Assembly: GCF_900601905.1 (NCBI RefSeq)
Contig: NZ_UWFA01000170.1
Span: 124,001-188,000, forward strand
DNA length: 64,000 nt
Direction of reading: 5' to 3'
From: Pseudomonas viridiflava
GTDB taxonomy: Bacteria; Pseudomonadota; Gammaproteobacteria; Pseudomonadales; Pseudomonadaceae
How positions within the stretch are numbered: position 1 is the first letter of the stretch; each line of letters starts with the position of its first letter. Positions 44,567-53,659 of the stretch are shown piece after piece. Under the pieces are notes generated by a model that did no database searches, was not told where the DNA came from, and saw only the letters and a program-made list of their open reading frames with translations. The translations under genes and the position numbers were made by a program.

Positions 44567-44737
44567 GGGATAGCTCCAGATTAAATGGCTCACGTAAGCC
44601 ACACAGCGAATTGACCCGTGCGGGATTGAAGAGGTTCCCTTTTGATCTGGCGACAAGCCATTACGGACTGTGTTTCTAGATGCTCCCCCACGGATCGCCC
44701 ATGGTTCCAGCGGCTGAAAACACACTGCGCAAATAAG

Positions 44738-44762
44738 AAAGCCCCGCCGAGGCGGGGCTTTG
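44738..44762. terminator. rsmY terminator
   Basis: Near-perfect GCCCCGCC / GGCGGGGC stem with AAAG and CTTT flanks on both sides, so it may work in both directions. Confidence 0.9.
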
Positions 44763-44857
44763 CAGATGGTTTCCCTGACTTCCCTTTCTTCCCGCCATCC
44801 TGGCAGGCTTCCTTACGTGTCCGTGTTATTTGTTGCGCTTCCTGCGCTACGTCCATG
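44738..44857 (-). ncRNA. rsmY: RsmY small regulatory RNA
   Basis: About 120 nt on the minus strand with eight GGA motifs. One sits in a GCGC-AGGAA-GCGC hairpin loop. A strong terminator closes the RNA (GCCCCGCC-tc-GGCGGGGC, then TTTCTTATTT). The arrangement (AGCGCAGGAAGCGC, CACGGACACG, AAGGAAGCC, CAGGATGG) is that of Pseudomonas RsmY, which titrates RsmA/RsmE and relieves translational repression of secondary metabolism and virulence genes. A GacA box lies upstream. The 5' end near 44856 is inferred from a TAATCT -10 box at 44868-44863. No protein-coding reading is supported here. Confidence 0.9.
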
Positions 44858-44912
44858 GATTTAGATTAACTTTGGATCCACTCATGCGATAGAGCCAAAC
44901 GGCACCACGACG

Positions 44913-44930
44913 TGTAAGCCAATGCTTACA
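44913..44930 (-). promoter_or_regulatory. GacA box (upstream activating sequence) of rsmY
   Basis: TGTAAGCATTGGCTTACA on the minus strand matches TGTAAG-N6-CTTACA perfectly. It is centred about 65 bases upstream of the inferred rsmY start, the usual distance for GacA activation. Confidence 0.9.
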
Positions 44931-44942
44931 CGCCTGCGGTCG

Positions 44943-46721
44943 TCAGAATTGTGACGCGTCGAGCAGGAACAACGATTCACTGCCCGCCCTGACCGACGCA
45001 TTGAGCGAGTGGATGCGCGGCAGTAAACGAGCGAAGTAAAAGCGCGCCGTCCCCATCTTGCTGGCGTAGAAGTCTTCGCTGCTCTCTTTGCCCACCGCCG
45101 CCTTGGCCATCATTGCCCACATGTAGGCATACGCGGTGTAACCAAACACATGCAGGTACTCGACAGACGCTGCGCCGATTTCCTGCGCATTGTTGCGCGA
45201 GCGATCCAGCACCCAGTGGGTCAACTCGTCCAGGGTATCCAGCGCTGCGCTCAACGGCTTGGTGAACTCGCCAAGCGATGCATCGGACCCGGCAATGAAC
45301 GCCCGGATTTCGTTGGCAAACAGGTTGTAATAAGCGCCATTGCTGCCGACGATCTTGCGCCCCACCAGGTCCAGGGCCTGAATGCCATTGGTACCTTCGT
45401 AGATTTGCGTAATGCGCACATCACGCACCAGCTGTTCCTGGCCCCACTCGCGAATATAGCCGTGGCCACCAAACACCTGCTGGCCGTGAATCGTGGTTTC
45501 CAGGCCCATGTCGGTCAGGAACGCCTTGGCAACCGGGGTCAGCAGCGCCACCAGCTCATCGGCGCGCTGGCGAGCGGTGTCATCTTCGCTGAACTTGGCG
45601 ATGTCCAGTTGCATGGCAACATAAGTGGAAAACGCCCGGCCGCCCTCGTTCAGAGCCTTCATGGTCAGCAGCATCCGACGTACGTCAGGGTGGACGATGA
45701 TCGGGTCGGCCATTTTTTCCGGCTGCTGAGCGCCGCCCGGCGAACGACTCTGCAGGCGATCGCGAGCGTAATCAATGGCGCTCTGATAGGAGCGCTCGCC
45801 CGAGGCCAGGCCCTGAATACCCACACCCAGGCGCTCATAATTCATCATGGTGAACATCGCCGCGAGGCCTTTGTTTGGCTCGCCGATCAGATAGCCGACG
45901 GCCTCGTCGAAATTCATCACGCAGGTAGCAGAGGCCTGAATCCCCATTTTGTGTTCGATGGAGCCGCAGCTCACGGTATTGCGCGCACCCACGCTGCCGT
46001 CGCCATTGACCATGAACTTGGGCACCAGGAACAGGGAAATACCCTTTGGTCCGGCAGGCGCATCCGGCAGTTTGGCCAGCACCAGATGGATGATGTTATC
46101 GGTCAGATCGTGCTCGCCACCGGTGATGAAAATCTTGGTTCCGGAGATTTTGTAAGAGCCGTCCGCCTGAGGATCGGCCTTGGTGCGAATAATCCCCAGA
46201 TCCGTGCCGGCATGAGCTTCCGTCAGGCACATCGATCCTGACCAGGCGCCGGAATACATATTCGGCAGGTAGGTGGCTTTCAGCGCTTCGGTGGCATGGG
46301 TGTTGATCGAAACACAGGCGCCGGAGGTGAGCATTGGATACAAGCCAAATGCCAGGCTGGCGGAGTTGAGCATCTCTTCGACCTGAGCCGAGACCACTTT
46401 GGGCATGCCCATGCCACCGAAATCCGGGTTACCGCCAACACCGACCCAGCCGCCGTCGGCGTAAGTCTGATAAGCCTGAGGAAACCCGGTAGGCGTGGTG
46501 ACGGCAGTATCGTTCCAGCTGCAACCCTGCTCATCACCGTTACGGCTGAGCGGCGCGATAGTTTTGCTGGTGACCTTGCCTGCCTCTTCAAGAATGGCTT
46601 CGACCGTCTCGGCGTCAACCGTGTCCGCCAGCGCGGGCAGTTGAGCCCAGAGCGCCGACACATCGAAAACTTCATTGAGGACGAAACGCATATCGCGCAG
46701 GGGCGCTTTGTAGTCAGCCAT
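44943..46721 (-). CDS. Acyl-CoA dehydrogenase, long FadE-like form (paralogue 1)
   Basis: FAD enzyme that introduces the alpha-beta double bond in fatty acyl-CoA. From ATG at 46721 (GAGG upstream) it has 592 residues, starting [20 protein letters not shown]. Visible features are MCLTEAHAGTDLG, IFITGGEHDL, MNYERLGVGIQGLASGE and QQVFGGHGYIREWG, with the catalytic Glu region near QIYEGTNGIQALDL. About 600 residues with a C-terminal extra domain is typical of the AcdA/DmdC-like acyl-CoA dehydrogenases of Pseudomonas. The chain-length preference is not readable. Confidence 0.9.
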   Translation of the reverse strand: MADYKAPLRDMRFVLNEVFDVSALWAQLPALADTVDAETVEAILEEAGKVTSKTIAPLSRNGDEQGCSWNDTAVTTPTGFPQAYQTYADGGWVGVGGNPDFGGMGMPKVVSAQVEEMLNSASLAFGLYPMLTSGACVSINTHATEALKATYLPNMYSGAWSGSMCLTEAHAGTDLGIIRTKADPQADGSYKISGTKIFITGGEHDLTDNIIHLVLAKLPDAPAGPKGISLFLVPKFMVNGDGSVGARNTVSCGSIEHKMGIQASATCVMNFDEAVGYLIGEPNKGLAAMFTMMNYERLGVGIQGLASGERSYQSAIDYARDRLQSRSPGGAQQPEKMADPIIVHPDVRRMLLTMKALNEGGRAFSTYVAMQLDIAKFSEDDTARQRADELVALLTPVAKAFLTDMGLETTIHGQQVFGGHGYIREWGQEQLVRDVRITQIYEGTNGIQALDLVGRKIVGSNGAYYNLFANEIRAFIAGSDASLGEFTKPLSAALDTLDELTHWVLDRSRNNAQEIGAASVEYLHVFGYTAYAYMWAMMAKAAVGKESSEDFYASKMGTARFYFARLLPRIHSLNASVRAGSESLFLLDASQF

Positions 46722-46845
46722 GGCAAACCTCGCAGGAACAGGGGCGATACACTTCAAGAGAGTAAATCCCGCATACGCCTTACGGGAGTCGGTATCGATG
46801 AGCGGAGTGTAACCGAACACCGAATGCGACACATAGGGTCGATAT

Positions 46846-46871
46846 GTGACCATAATTAATATATTGGTCAC
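46846..46871. promoter_or_regulatory. Palindromic operator candidate before acyl-CoA dehydrogenase 1
   Basis: GTGACCA (46846-46852) and TGGTCAC (46865-46871) are perfect 7-bp inverted half-sites around an AT-only centre, 125 bases upstream of the start codon. The form suits a dimeric repressor. Confidence 0.5.
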
Positions 46872-46873
46872 TC

Positions 46874-46963
46874 TGCAGGAGCGAGGCTTGCCCGCGAATC
46901 AGTCGCCTCGGTATATCAAGTAAATTGCGTCATCAGTCTTCGCGGGCAAGCCTCGCTCCAACG
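46874..46963. repeat. Paired REP element (REPIN)
   Basis: CAGGAGCGAGGCTTGCCCG and CGGGCAAGCCTCGCTCCAACG inverted arms, immediately next to the operator candidate. Confidence 0.9.
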
Positions 46964-47004
46964 GGCTCGGCGTTCTCGTGTGGGACAGCGGGGCCTTTCA
47001 GCTA

Positions 47005-48303
47005 TCAACCCACCGCAGCAGCCGTGCGCACGGCGCCACGCCGGATGGTCTGGCCGTGGGACATGACGCAGTTGCGCCCGGCTCCTTTGGCGGCGTAAAG
47101 CGCCTGATCGGCGGATTTGAGGACTTCTTCGGGGCTGCGATGTTCCGGCAGTCGTTCGGCAACGCCAATGCTCACGGTCACCGAAACGCTGGTCGCTGGC
47201 CCTGCCCCACGCCGCTGGCGACCCTGCTGGTCGTCCTGTGGCCGATTATCGGGGTTGCGCAGCTGGATATCATAGTTGGCGATGACTTCGCGAATGGCTT
47301 CCAGGTGCGGGATACATTCCTCAATCGACTTGCCGGCAAACACGATGGCGAACTCTTCGCCCCCATAGCGATAGGCCTTGCCGCCGCCACTGGTGATCTT
47401 CGACAGTTTGCTCGCCACCAGGCGCAACACCTGATCACCCACATCATGGCCGTGGGTGTCATTGAATTTCTTGAAATGGTCGACATCGCCCATGGCCAGC
47501 ACATAGCTGCGCCCCAGACGCTGCATTCGCTCATTGAGTGCGCGGCGGCCCGGCAGACCGGTGAGTTCGTCGCGAAACGCCATTTGGTAGGCTTCGTGAG
47601 CGACACCGGCGGCAATCATCAACATCACCTGGCTGCACAGGATGTTGAGGGTGAACGGCAAAATGAACGTTTTCGGCAACGCCCAGAACAGTCCCAGCAG
47701 ACCGATCAGCTGCGCAGCATGCAGCGGCCGCGGCTTGCGGACGTATTGCGTGATCAACAGACCGAAAGCGATCAGGAACGTAAGGTAGGACAACTGGATC
47801 AGGCTCATCCACGAGCCATGCAGCGCTGGCCAGCGAATCTCGGCCAGCCAGCCCAGCAATACGTCGGGGTAGCTCTGCTCCAGCCCCAACGCCACGGCGC
47901 CGACCGCAACCAGCACCGCGAGCCGGGCGACCATGTCCTGCACCAGGTGCGTGCGCTCCTCCCAGGCAGCGAATACGCCATACAGCAGCGGCAACAGCAG
48001 GCACACCAGATGGAACACCACAGCAGCGTCCTCGCGGACTTTGCCGTTGTCTCGGAAGTAGTCGGTCTGGGTGTCCAGCAGGAAGTAGGCGATATACACC
48101 GTGATCATAAGAAACAATTCACGCTGTCGCCGATACACCCCGCAATAAGCACCGCCCAACAACAGGACCAGCGTCGGCAGCACGTTGAACAGCGACGTGA
48201 AGAAAACGCTCAGGTCTTTGACGTAGGCAGCCGCCAGCCCGGCGAGCAATAACACCAGCGAAGGCAGGAAATGGCTGTAGCGTGCAGCTGAAGAACGCAG
48301 CAA
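47005..48303 (-). CDS. Membrane-bound diguanylate cyclase (GGDEF)
   Basis: About 432 residues. Several membrane helices in the first 240 residues (SLVLLLAGLAAAYV, VLPTLVLLLGGAYCGVY, LFLMITVYIAYFLLD) are followed by a GGDEF domain with DELTGLPGRRALNERM and the active motif YRYGGEEFAIVF. It should therefore make c-di-GMP. No clear RxxD inhibitory site was seen before the motif. The start is uncertain. TTG at 48303 has GGGAG nine bases upstream and directly precedes the first helix. ATG at 48363 (20 residues longer) is the alternative. Confidence 0.85.
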   Translation of the reverse strand: MLRSSAARYSHFLPSLVLLLAGLAAAYVKDLSVFFTSLFNVLPTLVLLLGGAYCGVYRRQRELFLMITVYIAYFLLDTQTDYFRDNGKVREDAAVVFHLVCLLLPLLYGVFAAWEERTHLVQDMVARLAVLVAVGAVALGLEQSYPDVLLGWLAEIRWPALHGSWMSLIQLSYLTFLIAFGLLITQYVRKPRPLHAAQLIGLLGLFWALPKTFILPFTLNILCSQVMLMIAAGVAHEAYQMAFRDELTGLPGRRALNERMQRLGRSYVLAMGDVDHFKKFNDTHGHDVGDQVLRLVASKLSKITSGGGKAYRYGGEEFAIVFAGKSIEECIPHLEAIREVIANYDIQLRNPDNRPQDDQQGRQRRGAGPATSVSVTVSIGVAERLPEHRSPEEVLKSADQALYAAKGAGRNCVMSHGQTIRRGAVRTAAAVG

Positions 48304-48503
48304 AGGGGACGTCTCCCACCCATCTGAGGGCGAACAACTTGATAGATGGCATTGTGCCCTCATCCACTTGAATATGCATTCAGCAGAACCAAACAACAGG
48401 CTACTTTCTTTAACGGCAGCGTTCGGGAAATGTTTATTGATGGGAGATGAACAGGGTGTGACTGAGTCACTCGTAATTGGCTTGACTGACGAAACGCAAA
48501 ACC

Positions 48504-48596
48504 TGTGGGAGCGAGCTTGCTCGCGAAGTGGGCGGTTCATCCGGTAGATATCCTGAACCTGAACATCGTCTTCGCAAGCAAGCTTGCTCCCACAGG
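48504..48596. repeat. Paired REP element (REPIN)
   Basis: TGTGGGAGCGAGCTTGCTCG and AAGCAAGCTTGCTCCCACAG inverted arms. The core is AGCTTGCTCGCG rather than GGCTTGCCCGCG. Confidence 0.85.
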
Positions 48597-48621
48597 ATGA
48601 TCATCAGGCCAGTATCGCCAT

Positions 48622-48656
48622 AAAAAAAGCCGCTCCCCCAAAGGAGAAGCGGCTCT
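48622..48656 (-). terminator. Terminator of acyl-CoA dehydrogenase 2
   Basis: On the minus strand AGCCGCTTCTCC / GGGAGCGGCT is followed by seven T, 20 bases after the stop. Confidence 0.9.
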
Positions 48657-48675
48657 TGGCGAATAACGGAGTGGC

Positions 48676-50481
48676 TTAGTAAGCCAGGCCGAAATCCTCT
48701 TCTTTCATGTCCATCAGGTTGCTGGCACCCGACAACATGGTTGCAACGTGCGTACGGGTACGCGGCAGGATGCGCTGGAAGTAGAAACGCGCGGTCTGCA
48801 GTTTGGCGGTGTAGAACGCCTCTTCGCTGGTACCGGCGGCCAGTTTCTCTGCCGCAACCCGGGCCATGTCAGCCCAGAAGTAAGCGAGGCAGGCGTAACC
48901 CGAGTACATCAGGTAGTCCACCGACGCGGCGCCGACTTCTTCGCGGTCCTTCATGGCGGCCATGCCCACTTTCATGGTCAGCTCGCCCCACTCCTTGTTC
49001 AGTGCCGCCAACGGGGTGACGAACTCCTGAACAGCCTCGACGCCTTCGTTGTTCTGGCAGAACTTGTGGACGATCTTGGTAAAGCCCTTGAGCGCTTCGC
49101 CTTGAGTCATCAGCACCTTGCGGCCCAGCAAGTCCAGCGCCTGAATGCCGGTGGTGCCTTCGTACAGCATGGAAATACGGCTGTCGCGAACGTTCTGCTC
49201 CATGCCCCACTCGGCGATGAAGCCGTGACCGCCATAGATCTGCACGCCATGGTTGGCGGACTCGAAGCCCACCTCAGTCATGAATGCTTTGGCAATCGGG
49301 GTCATGAACGCCAACAGTGCGTCGGCTTGCTTTTTGTGCTCTGCGTCGTCGCTGTATTTGGCGATGTCGACCTGCTTGGCAGTGAAATACACCATGGCGC
49401 GAGTGCCTTCGGAGAAGGCCTTCATGGTCAGCAGCATGCGCCGTACATCAGGGTGAACGATGATCGGATCAGCGGCCTTGTCCGGCGCTTTCGGGCCAGT
49501 CAGGGAGCGCATCTGCAGACGATCACGGGCGTATTTCAAGCCGCCCTGGAAGCCGATCTCGGCGTGCGCCAGACCTTGCAATGCAGTGCCCAGACGCGCG
49601 GTGTTCATGAACGTGAACATGCAGTTCAGGCCCTTGTTCGCCGGGCCGATCAGGTAACCGGTGGCCGCGTCGAAGTTCATCACACAGGTCGCGTTGCCAT
49701 GGATGCCCATCTTGTGTTCCAGGGACCCGCAGTTGACCGCGTTGCGATTGCCGATGCTGCCATCGGCGTTAGGCAGGAACTTGGGCACGATGAACAGCGA
49801 GATGCCTTTGGTGCCAGCCGGTGCATCCGGCAGGCGGGCCAGCACGATGTGGACGATGTTATCGGCCATGTCATGTTCGCCAGCGGAGATAAAGATTTTG
49901 GTACCGGATACTCGATACGAACCATCGGCCTGAGGCTCGGCCTTGGTGCGCAACATGCCGAGGTCAGTACCGCAGTGGGATTCGGTCAGGCACATGGTGC
50001 CGGTCCATTCGCCGGAAACCAGCTTGGTCAGATACAGATCACGCTGCTCGTCGGTGCCGTGCTCGGAAATGGTGTTCATCGCGCCATGGGACAAGCCTGG
50101 GTACATGCCCCACGACCAGTTGGCTTCGCCGACCATTTCGCTGACAGCCAGGCCCAGCGACTCAGGCAAGCCCTGACCGCCGTGTTCGACGTCATGGGCC
50201 AGGCTCGGCCAGCCACCTTCAACGAATTGCTTGTAGGCCTCTTTGAAACCGCTCGGCGTTTTCACGCCGGACTCGCTCCAGGTACAACCTTCGGTATCAC
50301 CAACACGATTCAGCGGTGCCAGCACCTGCTCACAAAACTTGGCGCCTTCTTCAAGGATGGCATCAACCATGTCAGGGGTTGCGTCCTGACATGCTGGCAG
50401 ACTTTGATAATGCGCTTCGTAACCAAGCAGTTCGTCACGAACGAAGCGAATATCACGCAAGGGGGCCTTGTAGTCAGGCAT
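48676..50481 (-). CDS. Acyl-CoA dehydrogenase, long FadE-like form (paralogue 2)
   Basis: 601 residues from ATG at 50481 (AGAGG nine bases upstream), starting [20 protein letters not shown]. It has the same family motifs as paralogue 1: [39 protein letters not shown] and [14 protein letters not shown]. The two copies share a similar N-terminus and domain plan and flank the GGDEF gene. Role: first step of beta-oxidation, which also supplies precursors for medium-chain PHA. Confidence 0.92.
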   Translation of the reverse strand: MPDYKAPLRDIRFVRDELLGYEAHYQSLPACQDATPDMVDAILEEGAKFCEQVLAPLNRVGDTEGCTWSESGVKTPSGFKEAYKQFVEGGWPSLAHDVEHGGQGLPESLGLAVSEMVGEANWSWGMYPGLSHGAMNTISEHGTDEQRDLYLTKLVSGEWTGTMCLTESHCGTDLGMLRTKAEPQADGSYRVSGTKIFISAGEHDMADNIVHIVLARLPDAPAGTKGISLFIVPKFLPNADGSIGNRNAVNCGSLEHKMGIHGNATCVMNFDAATGYLIGPANKGLNCMFTFMNTARLGTALQGLAHAEIGFQGGLKYARDRLQMRSLTGPKAPDKAADPIIVHPDVRRMLLTMKAFSEGTRAMVYFTAKQVDIAKYSDDAEHKKQADALLAFMTPIAKAFMTEVGFESANHGVQIYGGHGFIAEWGMEQNVRDSRISMLYEGTTGIQALDLLGRKVLMTQGEALKGFTKIVHKFCQNNEGVEAVQEFVTPLAALNKEWGELTMKVGMAAMKDREEVGAASVDYLMYSGYACLAYFWADMARVAAEKLAAGTSEEAFYTAKLQTARFYFQRILPRTRTHVATMLSGASNLMDMKEEDFGLAY

Positions 50482-50518
50482 AGCGATAAACCTCTGCTGA
50501 TGAAACCTGGAAATGTGT

Positions 50519-50530
50519 GACCGATCGGTC
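50519..50530. promoter_or_regulatory. GACCGATCGGTC palindrome
   Basis: Perfect 12-bp palindrome about 40 bases upstream of the start codon. The form is typical of TetR-family operators. Confidence 0.45.
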
Positions 50531-50592
50531 GCTGCGGGAACGTTCCCCAACCACCGGACAATCTTGGATGCCTAGCGGTCAAACAGGTGTTT

Positions 50593-50606
50593 GAAACATA
50601 CGTTTA
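50593..50606. promoter_or_regulatory. PsrA-like operator
   Basis: GAAAC-ATAC-GTTTA matches the PsrA pattern (G/C)AAAC-N2-4-GTTT(G/C) except at the last base. PsrA represses beta-oxidation genes in Pseudomonas and responds to long-chain fatty acids. Confidence 0.5.
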
Positions 50607-50816
50607 CGCCCAAACCTTGTCAAGGGTGCGAGACACACCATTCATCATTGACGTTATTCAGGGCGCGCAGGCAAAGGCATGCAGCGCGTAATGAGGCGAG
50701 CGGCGATGGTGTGAGTCTAGTTCAGGAAGGGCAGAGCACGGAGTGAATAGAAGCGGGTGATAGCGGGGAATTCAGCGCGCGAGGCCGTGTGCTGAAGACA
50801 CGGCCAAGGGGGTCAA

Positions 50817-51113
50817 TCAGGCATAAGTATCGATCAGGGTACCGAGCATTTCGTCGCTGGCTTTCTCTACTCTGGCGCCCGCTTCGATCTGGTTTGCACC
50901 TTGGGCCATTTCCACCAGATTGGCGGAAAGATCGCTGCGCTGGGCGCGATCCACGGAACGCAGGTTTTCCAGCTGGAAATCCGAAGACTGGCTTCTGCCG
51001 GAGACTTCGATGTTGCTGCTGGCGATCTGCGTAGCCGCCTGATCCACACGCGACTGCCCAACTTCCATCGCACTGAGGCCTGGATACAGCGTGTTGTTCA
51101 TGGTGATTTGCAT
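50817..51113 (-). CDS. Small flagellar rod/hook-like protein of unknown role
   Basis: 98 residues, MQITMNNTLYPGLSAMEVGQ, ending ASDEMLGTLIDTYA. The two ends resemble the N- and C-terminal heptad regions of flagellar rod and hook proteins: SAMEVGQSRVDQAATQIASSNIE at the start, and NLVEMAQGANQIEAGARVEK with DEMLGTL at the end. The middle domain is absent, and no flagellar gene lies nearby. GAGGA precedes the first ATG. It may be a truncated or specialised rod-like protein. A true function cannot be assigned. Confidence 0.7.
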   Translation of the reverse strand: MQITMNNTLYPGLSAMEVGQSRVDQAATQIASSNIEVSGRSQSSDFQLENLRSVDRAQRSDLSANLVEMAQGANQIEAGARVEKASDEMLGTLIDTYA

Positions 51114-51413
51114 GTGTTGATCCTCGTGTTCATAAAACGAACAGGCTTATTGAAGCAGTAACGCGGTTAAAACACCCGACAAAAAGACTAATGGCACTAG
51201 GCCTGCCCATAGACTTAGTCTTTTCGCCTGGTCATTGTACGGCACCTTGCTGATCAAATTTTGTGCACTGGGCCACATCCTGAGAAGACCACCGATCCGT
51301 AGGAGCGGCTTTAGCCGCGAGGATGTCGGCCTATGCGCTGAATCTTCATCATCAGCAGCACTATCGCTCGCGGCTAAAGCCGCTCCTACTGGGCGAGGTT
51401 GGCTTCCAGATTT
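51114..51413. other. Intergenic region with one REP pair
   Basis: Leader of the rod-like gene (rich in A/T near 51120-51240) and a CTTTAGCCG-type REP pair. No gene seen. Confidence 0.5.
51299..51390. repeat. Paired REP element, CTTTAGCCG core
   Basis: GTAGGAGCGGCTTTAGCCGC and CGCGGCTAAAGCCGCTCCTA are inverted arms, just after the end of bioD. Confidence 0.9.
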
Positions 51414-52094
51414 TCAATCCAGCAAATCCAGATGCAGATACCCCGCCACCACCTCCGCCCCCGGTTTTTTCAACCTGGGCACGCGCCCCAGGCATGGCGC
51501 GGGCAGGCGTTCGGCCAAGGTGGCGAGGTTTTCTTCCAGGCGTGACGTTTTTGGATCGACGATATTGGCCACCCAGCCCGCCAATTGCAGACCATCCCCG
51601 GCGATAGCTTCGGCGCTCAGCAGCGCATGGCTGATACAGCCCAGGCGCACTCCCACGACCAGAATCACCGGCAATTGCAGGCCGATGGCCAAATCCGACA
51701 GGTTGGCCTGATCAGCCAGCGGCACGCGCCAACCGCCAGCGCCTTCAATCAATGTAAAGTCGGCGTTGCGCGCCAGCACCAGACGCATCGGGCCAAGCAG
51801 CGCCTGAACCGTCAACGCCACGCCCGCCTCCCGAGCCGCCAGATGCGGGGCGATGGCAGGCTCGAACGCGAATGGGTTGACCTCGTCGTAGCTCAGGGCG
51901 ACCGAGCTTTCAGCCATCAGCGCCAGGGCGTCGGGGTTACGCAAGCCGCCGGGCGTAACTGCACAACCTGAAGCCACCGGCTTGCCCGCCAGGGTGCTCA
52001 GCCCGCTCAGCCGCGCGGCGTGCAGCAAGCCTGCGGCAATGGTGGTTTTACCGACATCGGTGTCGGTGCCCGCGATGAAGTACGCACGGCTCAT
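51414..52094 (-). CDS. bioD: Dethiobiotin synthetase
   Basis: ATP-dependent ureido ring closure of DAPA to dethiobiotin. 226 residues from ATG at 52094. P-loop GTDTDVGKTT at residues 9-18, and the substrate loop EGAGGWRVPL. Last gene of bioB-F-H-C-D. Codons upstream of 52094 overlap bioC and are not part of it. Confidence 0.95.
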   Translation of the reverse strand: MSRAYFIAGTDTDVGKTTIAAGLLHAARLSGLSTLAGKPVASGCAVTPGGLRNPDALALMAESSVALSYDEVNPFAFEPAIAPHLAAREAGVALTVQALLGPMRLVLARNADFTLIEGAGGWRVPLADQANLSDLAIGLQLPVILVVGVRLGCISHALLSAEAIAGDGLQLAGWVANIVDPKTSRLEENLATLAERLPAPCLGRVPRLKKPGAEVVAGYLHLDLLD

Positions 52095-52122
52095 CTCGAT
52101 AGCCCTCTCTGGCGTGATGAAC

Positions 52123-52935
52123 TCAAACGGTTTTTTCCAGAACCGCATAAACAACCTGATACGTCGCTGGCAGCCCAGCCTGTTGACGATAGTGCTCGTA
52201 CGCCTCGATCAAGGCCAGTATTCGCGCACGACCGGTCAAGCCGCCTGGCCGTCCAGGGTTCAGATTGTGCGCGCCCAGCGCTTTCAATTCGTGAGTCAGG
52301 CTGCGCACATCGGGGTAGTGCAGCACATGGGGCTGGACCTCAAGGGTGCGAATCTGCAGACCGCTGTCCACGCACAGCCGCTGGTAGTCTTCCAGTTGCC
52401 GAAAACGATTGACGTGAACCATGCCGTCCACCGCCTGCCAGCTGTCGCGCAGCTCGTACAAGGTGCCGACGCTCAGGCTGGCGAAGGCAAACACACCACC
52501 CGGCTGCAGGACTCGTCGGGCCTCGCGCAGCACGCCAGCAAAGTCCGCGCACCACTGCACCGCCAGGCTGGAAAAGATCAGCTCGCAGCTTTCATCCCGC
52601 AGCGGCAGGCGCTCGGCGTCACCGGCGACAAAGTAGTGCGCGCCTGCCAACGGTCGGGCGTGGCGCAACATCCCCTCGGCAATATCCAGCGCGATACCTT
52701 TAGCGCCATCGAATCGCCGGGCAAGCACCCGGCTGAAATGACCAGTGCCGCAACCAAGGTCCAGCCAGCGCGCAGGCTTGAGGTCAGCGGGCAAGCGGAT
52801 CAGTAGTTCGTCACCGACATCGCGCTGCAGTTGCGCGACGCTGTCGTAACTGCCCGCAGCCTTCGAGAAAGAAGCCGCCACCTGGCGTTTGTCAGGCAAG
52901 CCACCCGGCAAGCGGGGATTGGAGAGATCAGTCAT
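52123..52935 (-). CDS. bioC: Malonyl-ACP O-methyltransferase BioC
   Basis: Methylates malonyl-ACP so that fatty acid synthesis can build the pimeloyl chain. 270 residues from ATG at 52935. The SAM motif [17 protein letters not shown] and the [20 protein letters not shown] motif are present. Its start overlaps the bioH stop. Confidence 0.95.
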   Translation of the reverse strand: MTDLSNPRLPGGLPDKRQVAASFSKAAGSYDSVAQLQRDVGDELLIRLPADLKPARWLDLGCGTGHFSRVLARRFDGAKGIALDIAEGMLRHARPLAGAHYFVAGDAERLPLRDESCELIFSSLAVQWCADFAGVLREARRVLQPGGVFAFASLSVGTLYELRDSWQAVDGMVHVNRFRQLEDYQRLCVDSGLQIRTLEVQPHVLHYPDVRSLTHELKALGAHNLNPGRPGGLTGRARILALIEAYEHYRQQAGLPATYQVVYAVLEKTV

Positions 52936-53659
52936 CACCGGACTCATGTAAAAAAGCCTGGATGGCCGCAGCCACACCATGGGGGTTTTCCAGAAGGAAT
53001 GCGTGGCTGGCCTGTTCGATCACACCGACTTCGACGTCAGGCAAAAGCGCAAGCAGATCACCGGCTGCTTCGGCGGGGACGAACGCGTCATGCCCGGCAA
53101 ACAGGTGCAACTGCGGCCCGCGAAAGGTCTGCAATGCACTGCGCGTGTCCAGTTGCTCCAGTAACTGCAACCCGTGAACCAGCGCGTTGGCCGAACTGTG
53201 AGGCGCGCCTGCCTTGAGTAAGCGGGAAATGGAGCGAGGGTCTTCAGCGCCCTGGGCACAGAGCAGGCTGAAGCGCTTCAAGGTGGCATCGGGGTTGTCC
53301 ATGCATCCCGTCAGGAACGCGTCGAAATCACCCACCGGCATTGCATTGGGCCAGGCCCCGCGCGTCACGAAGCTGGCGTTGCTTGCCAGGGTCACCAGCC
53401 CGCAGCAGCGTTCTCCGCGCAGCGCTGCCAGCTCAGCGGCGAGCATGCCGCCCAGAGACCAACCGCCGAGCCAGGCGTTGTCGGGCAGCAATGAATCCAG
53501 TTCTTCGAGCCATTGCTCAGGGTCGCTGCTGTCCAGTTCCGGCAGCGGCTCGACCTCCACCCGCAAATGCTCGTCCAGACCGCGCAACGCAGCGGCCAGT
53601 GGCTCCAATGGAGAAATACCCAGGCCCCAGCCCGGCAGCAGAATCAATTGATCACGCAT
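52928..53659 (-). CDS. bioH: Pimeloyl-ACP methyl ester esterase BioH
   Basis: Removes the methyl group to release pimeloyl-ACP. 243-residue alpha/beta hydrolase with LLPGWGLG and the nucleophile elbow GWSLGG (Ser68), AGHDAFVP (Asp) and [13 protein letters not shown] (His). Overlaps bioF by eight bases. Confidence 0.95.
   Translation of the reverse strand: MRDQLILLPGWGLGISPLEPLAAALRGLDEHLRVEVEPLPELDSSDPEQWLEELDSLLPDNAWLGGWSLGGMLAAELAALRGERCCGLVTLASNASFVTRGAWPNAMPVGDFDAFLTGCMDNPDATLKRFSLLCAQGAEDPRSISRLLKAGAPHSSANALVHGLQLLEQLDTRSALQTFRGPQLHLFAGHDAFVPAEAAGDLLALLPDVEVGVIEQASHAFLLENPHGVAAAIQAFLHESGDD

Larger units (their letters stand above)
48304..48675. other. Intergenic region upstream of the GGDEF gene
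   Basis: Contains a REP pair (48504-48596) and the terminator of the second acyl-CoA dehydrogenase (48622-48656). No further gene is supported. Confidence 0.5.
50482..50816. other. Regulatory region of acyl-CoA dehydrogenase 2
   Basis: 335 bases with no gene. They contain a 12-bp palindrome (50519-50530), a PsrA-like site (50593-50606) and a hairpin GGCCGTGT / ACACGGCC (50783-50805) that may end the downstream minus-strand gene. Confidence 0.5.

Noticed and set aside
44590..44869. Short frames over the rsmY region on both strands
   Set aside because: No Shine-Dalgarno, no family, and the sequence is fully explained by the RNA with GGA motifs and terminator.
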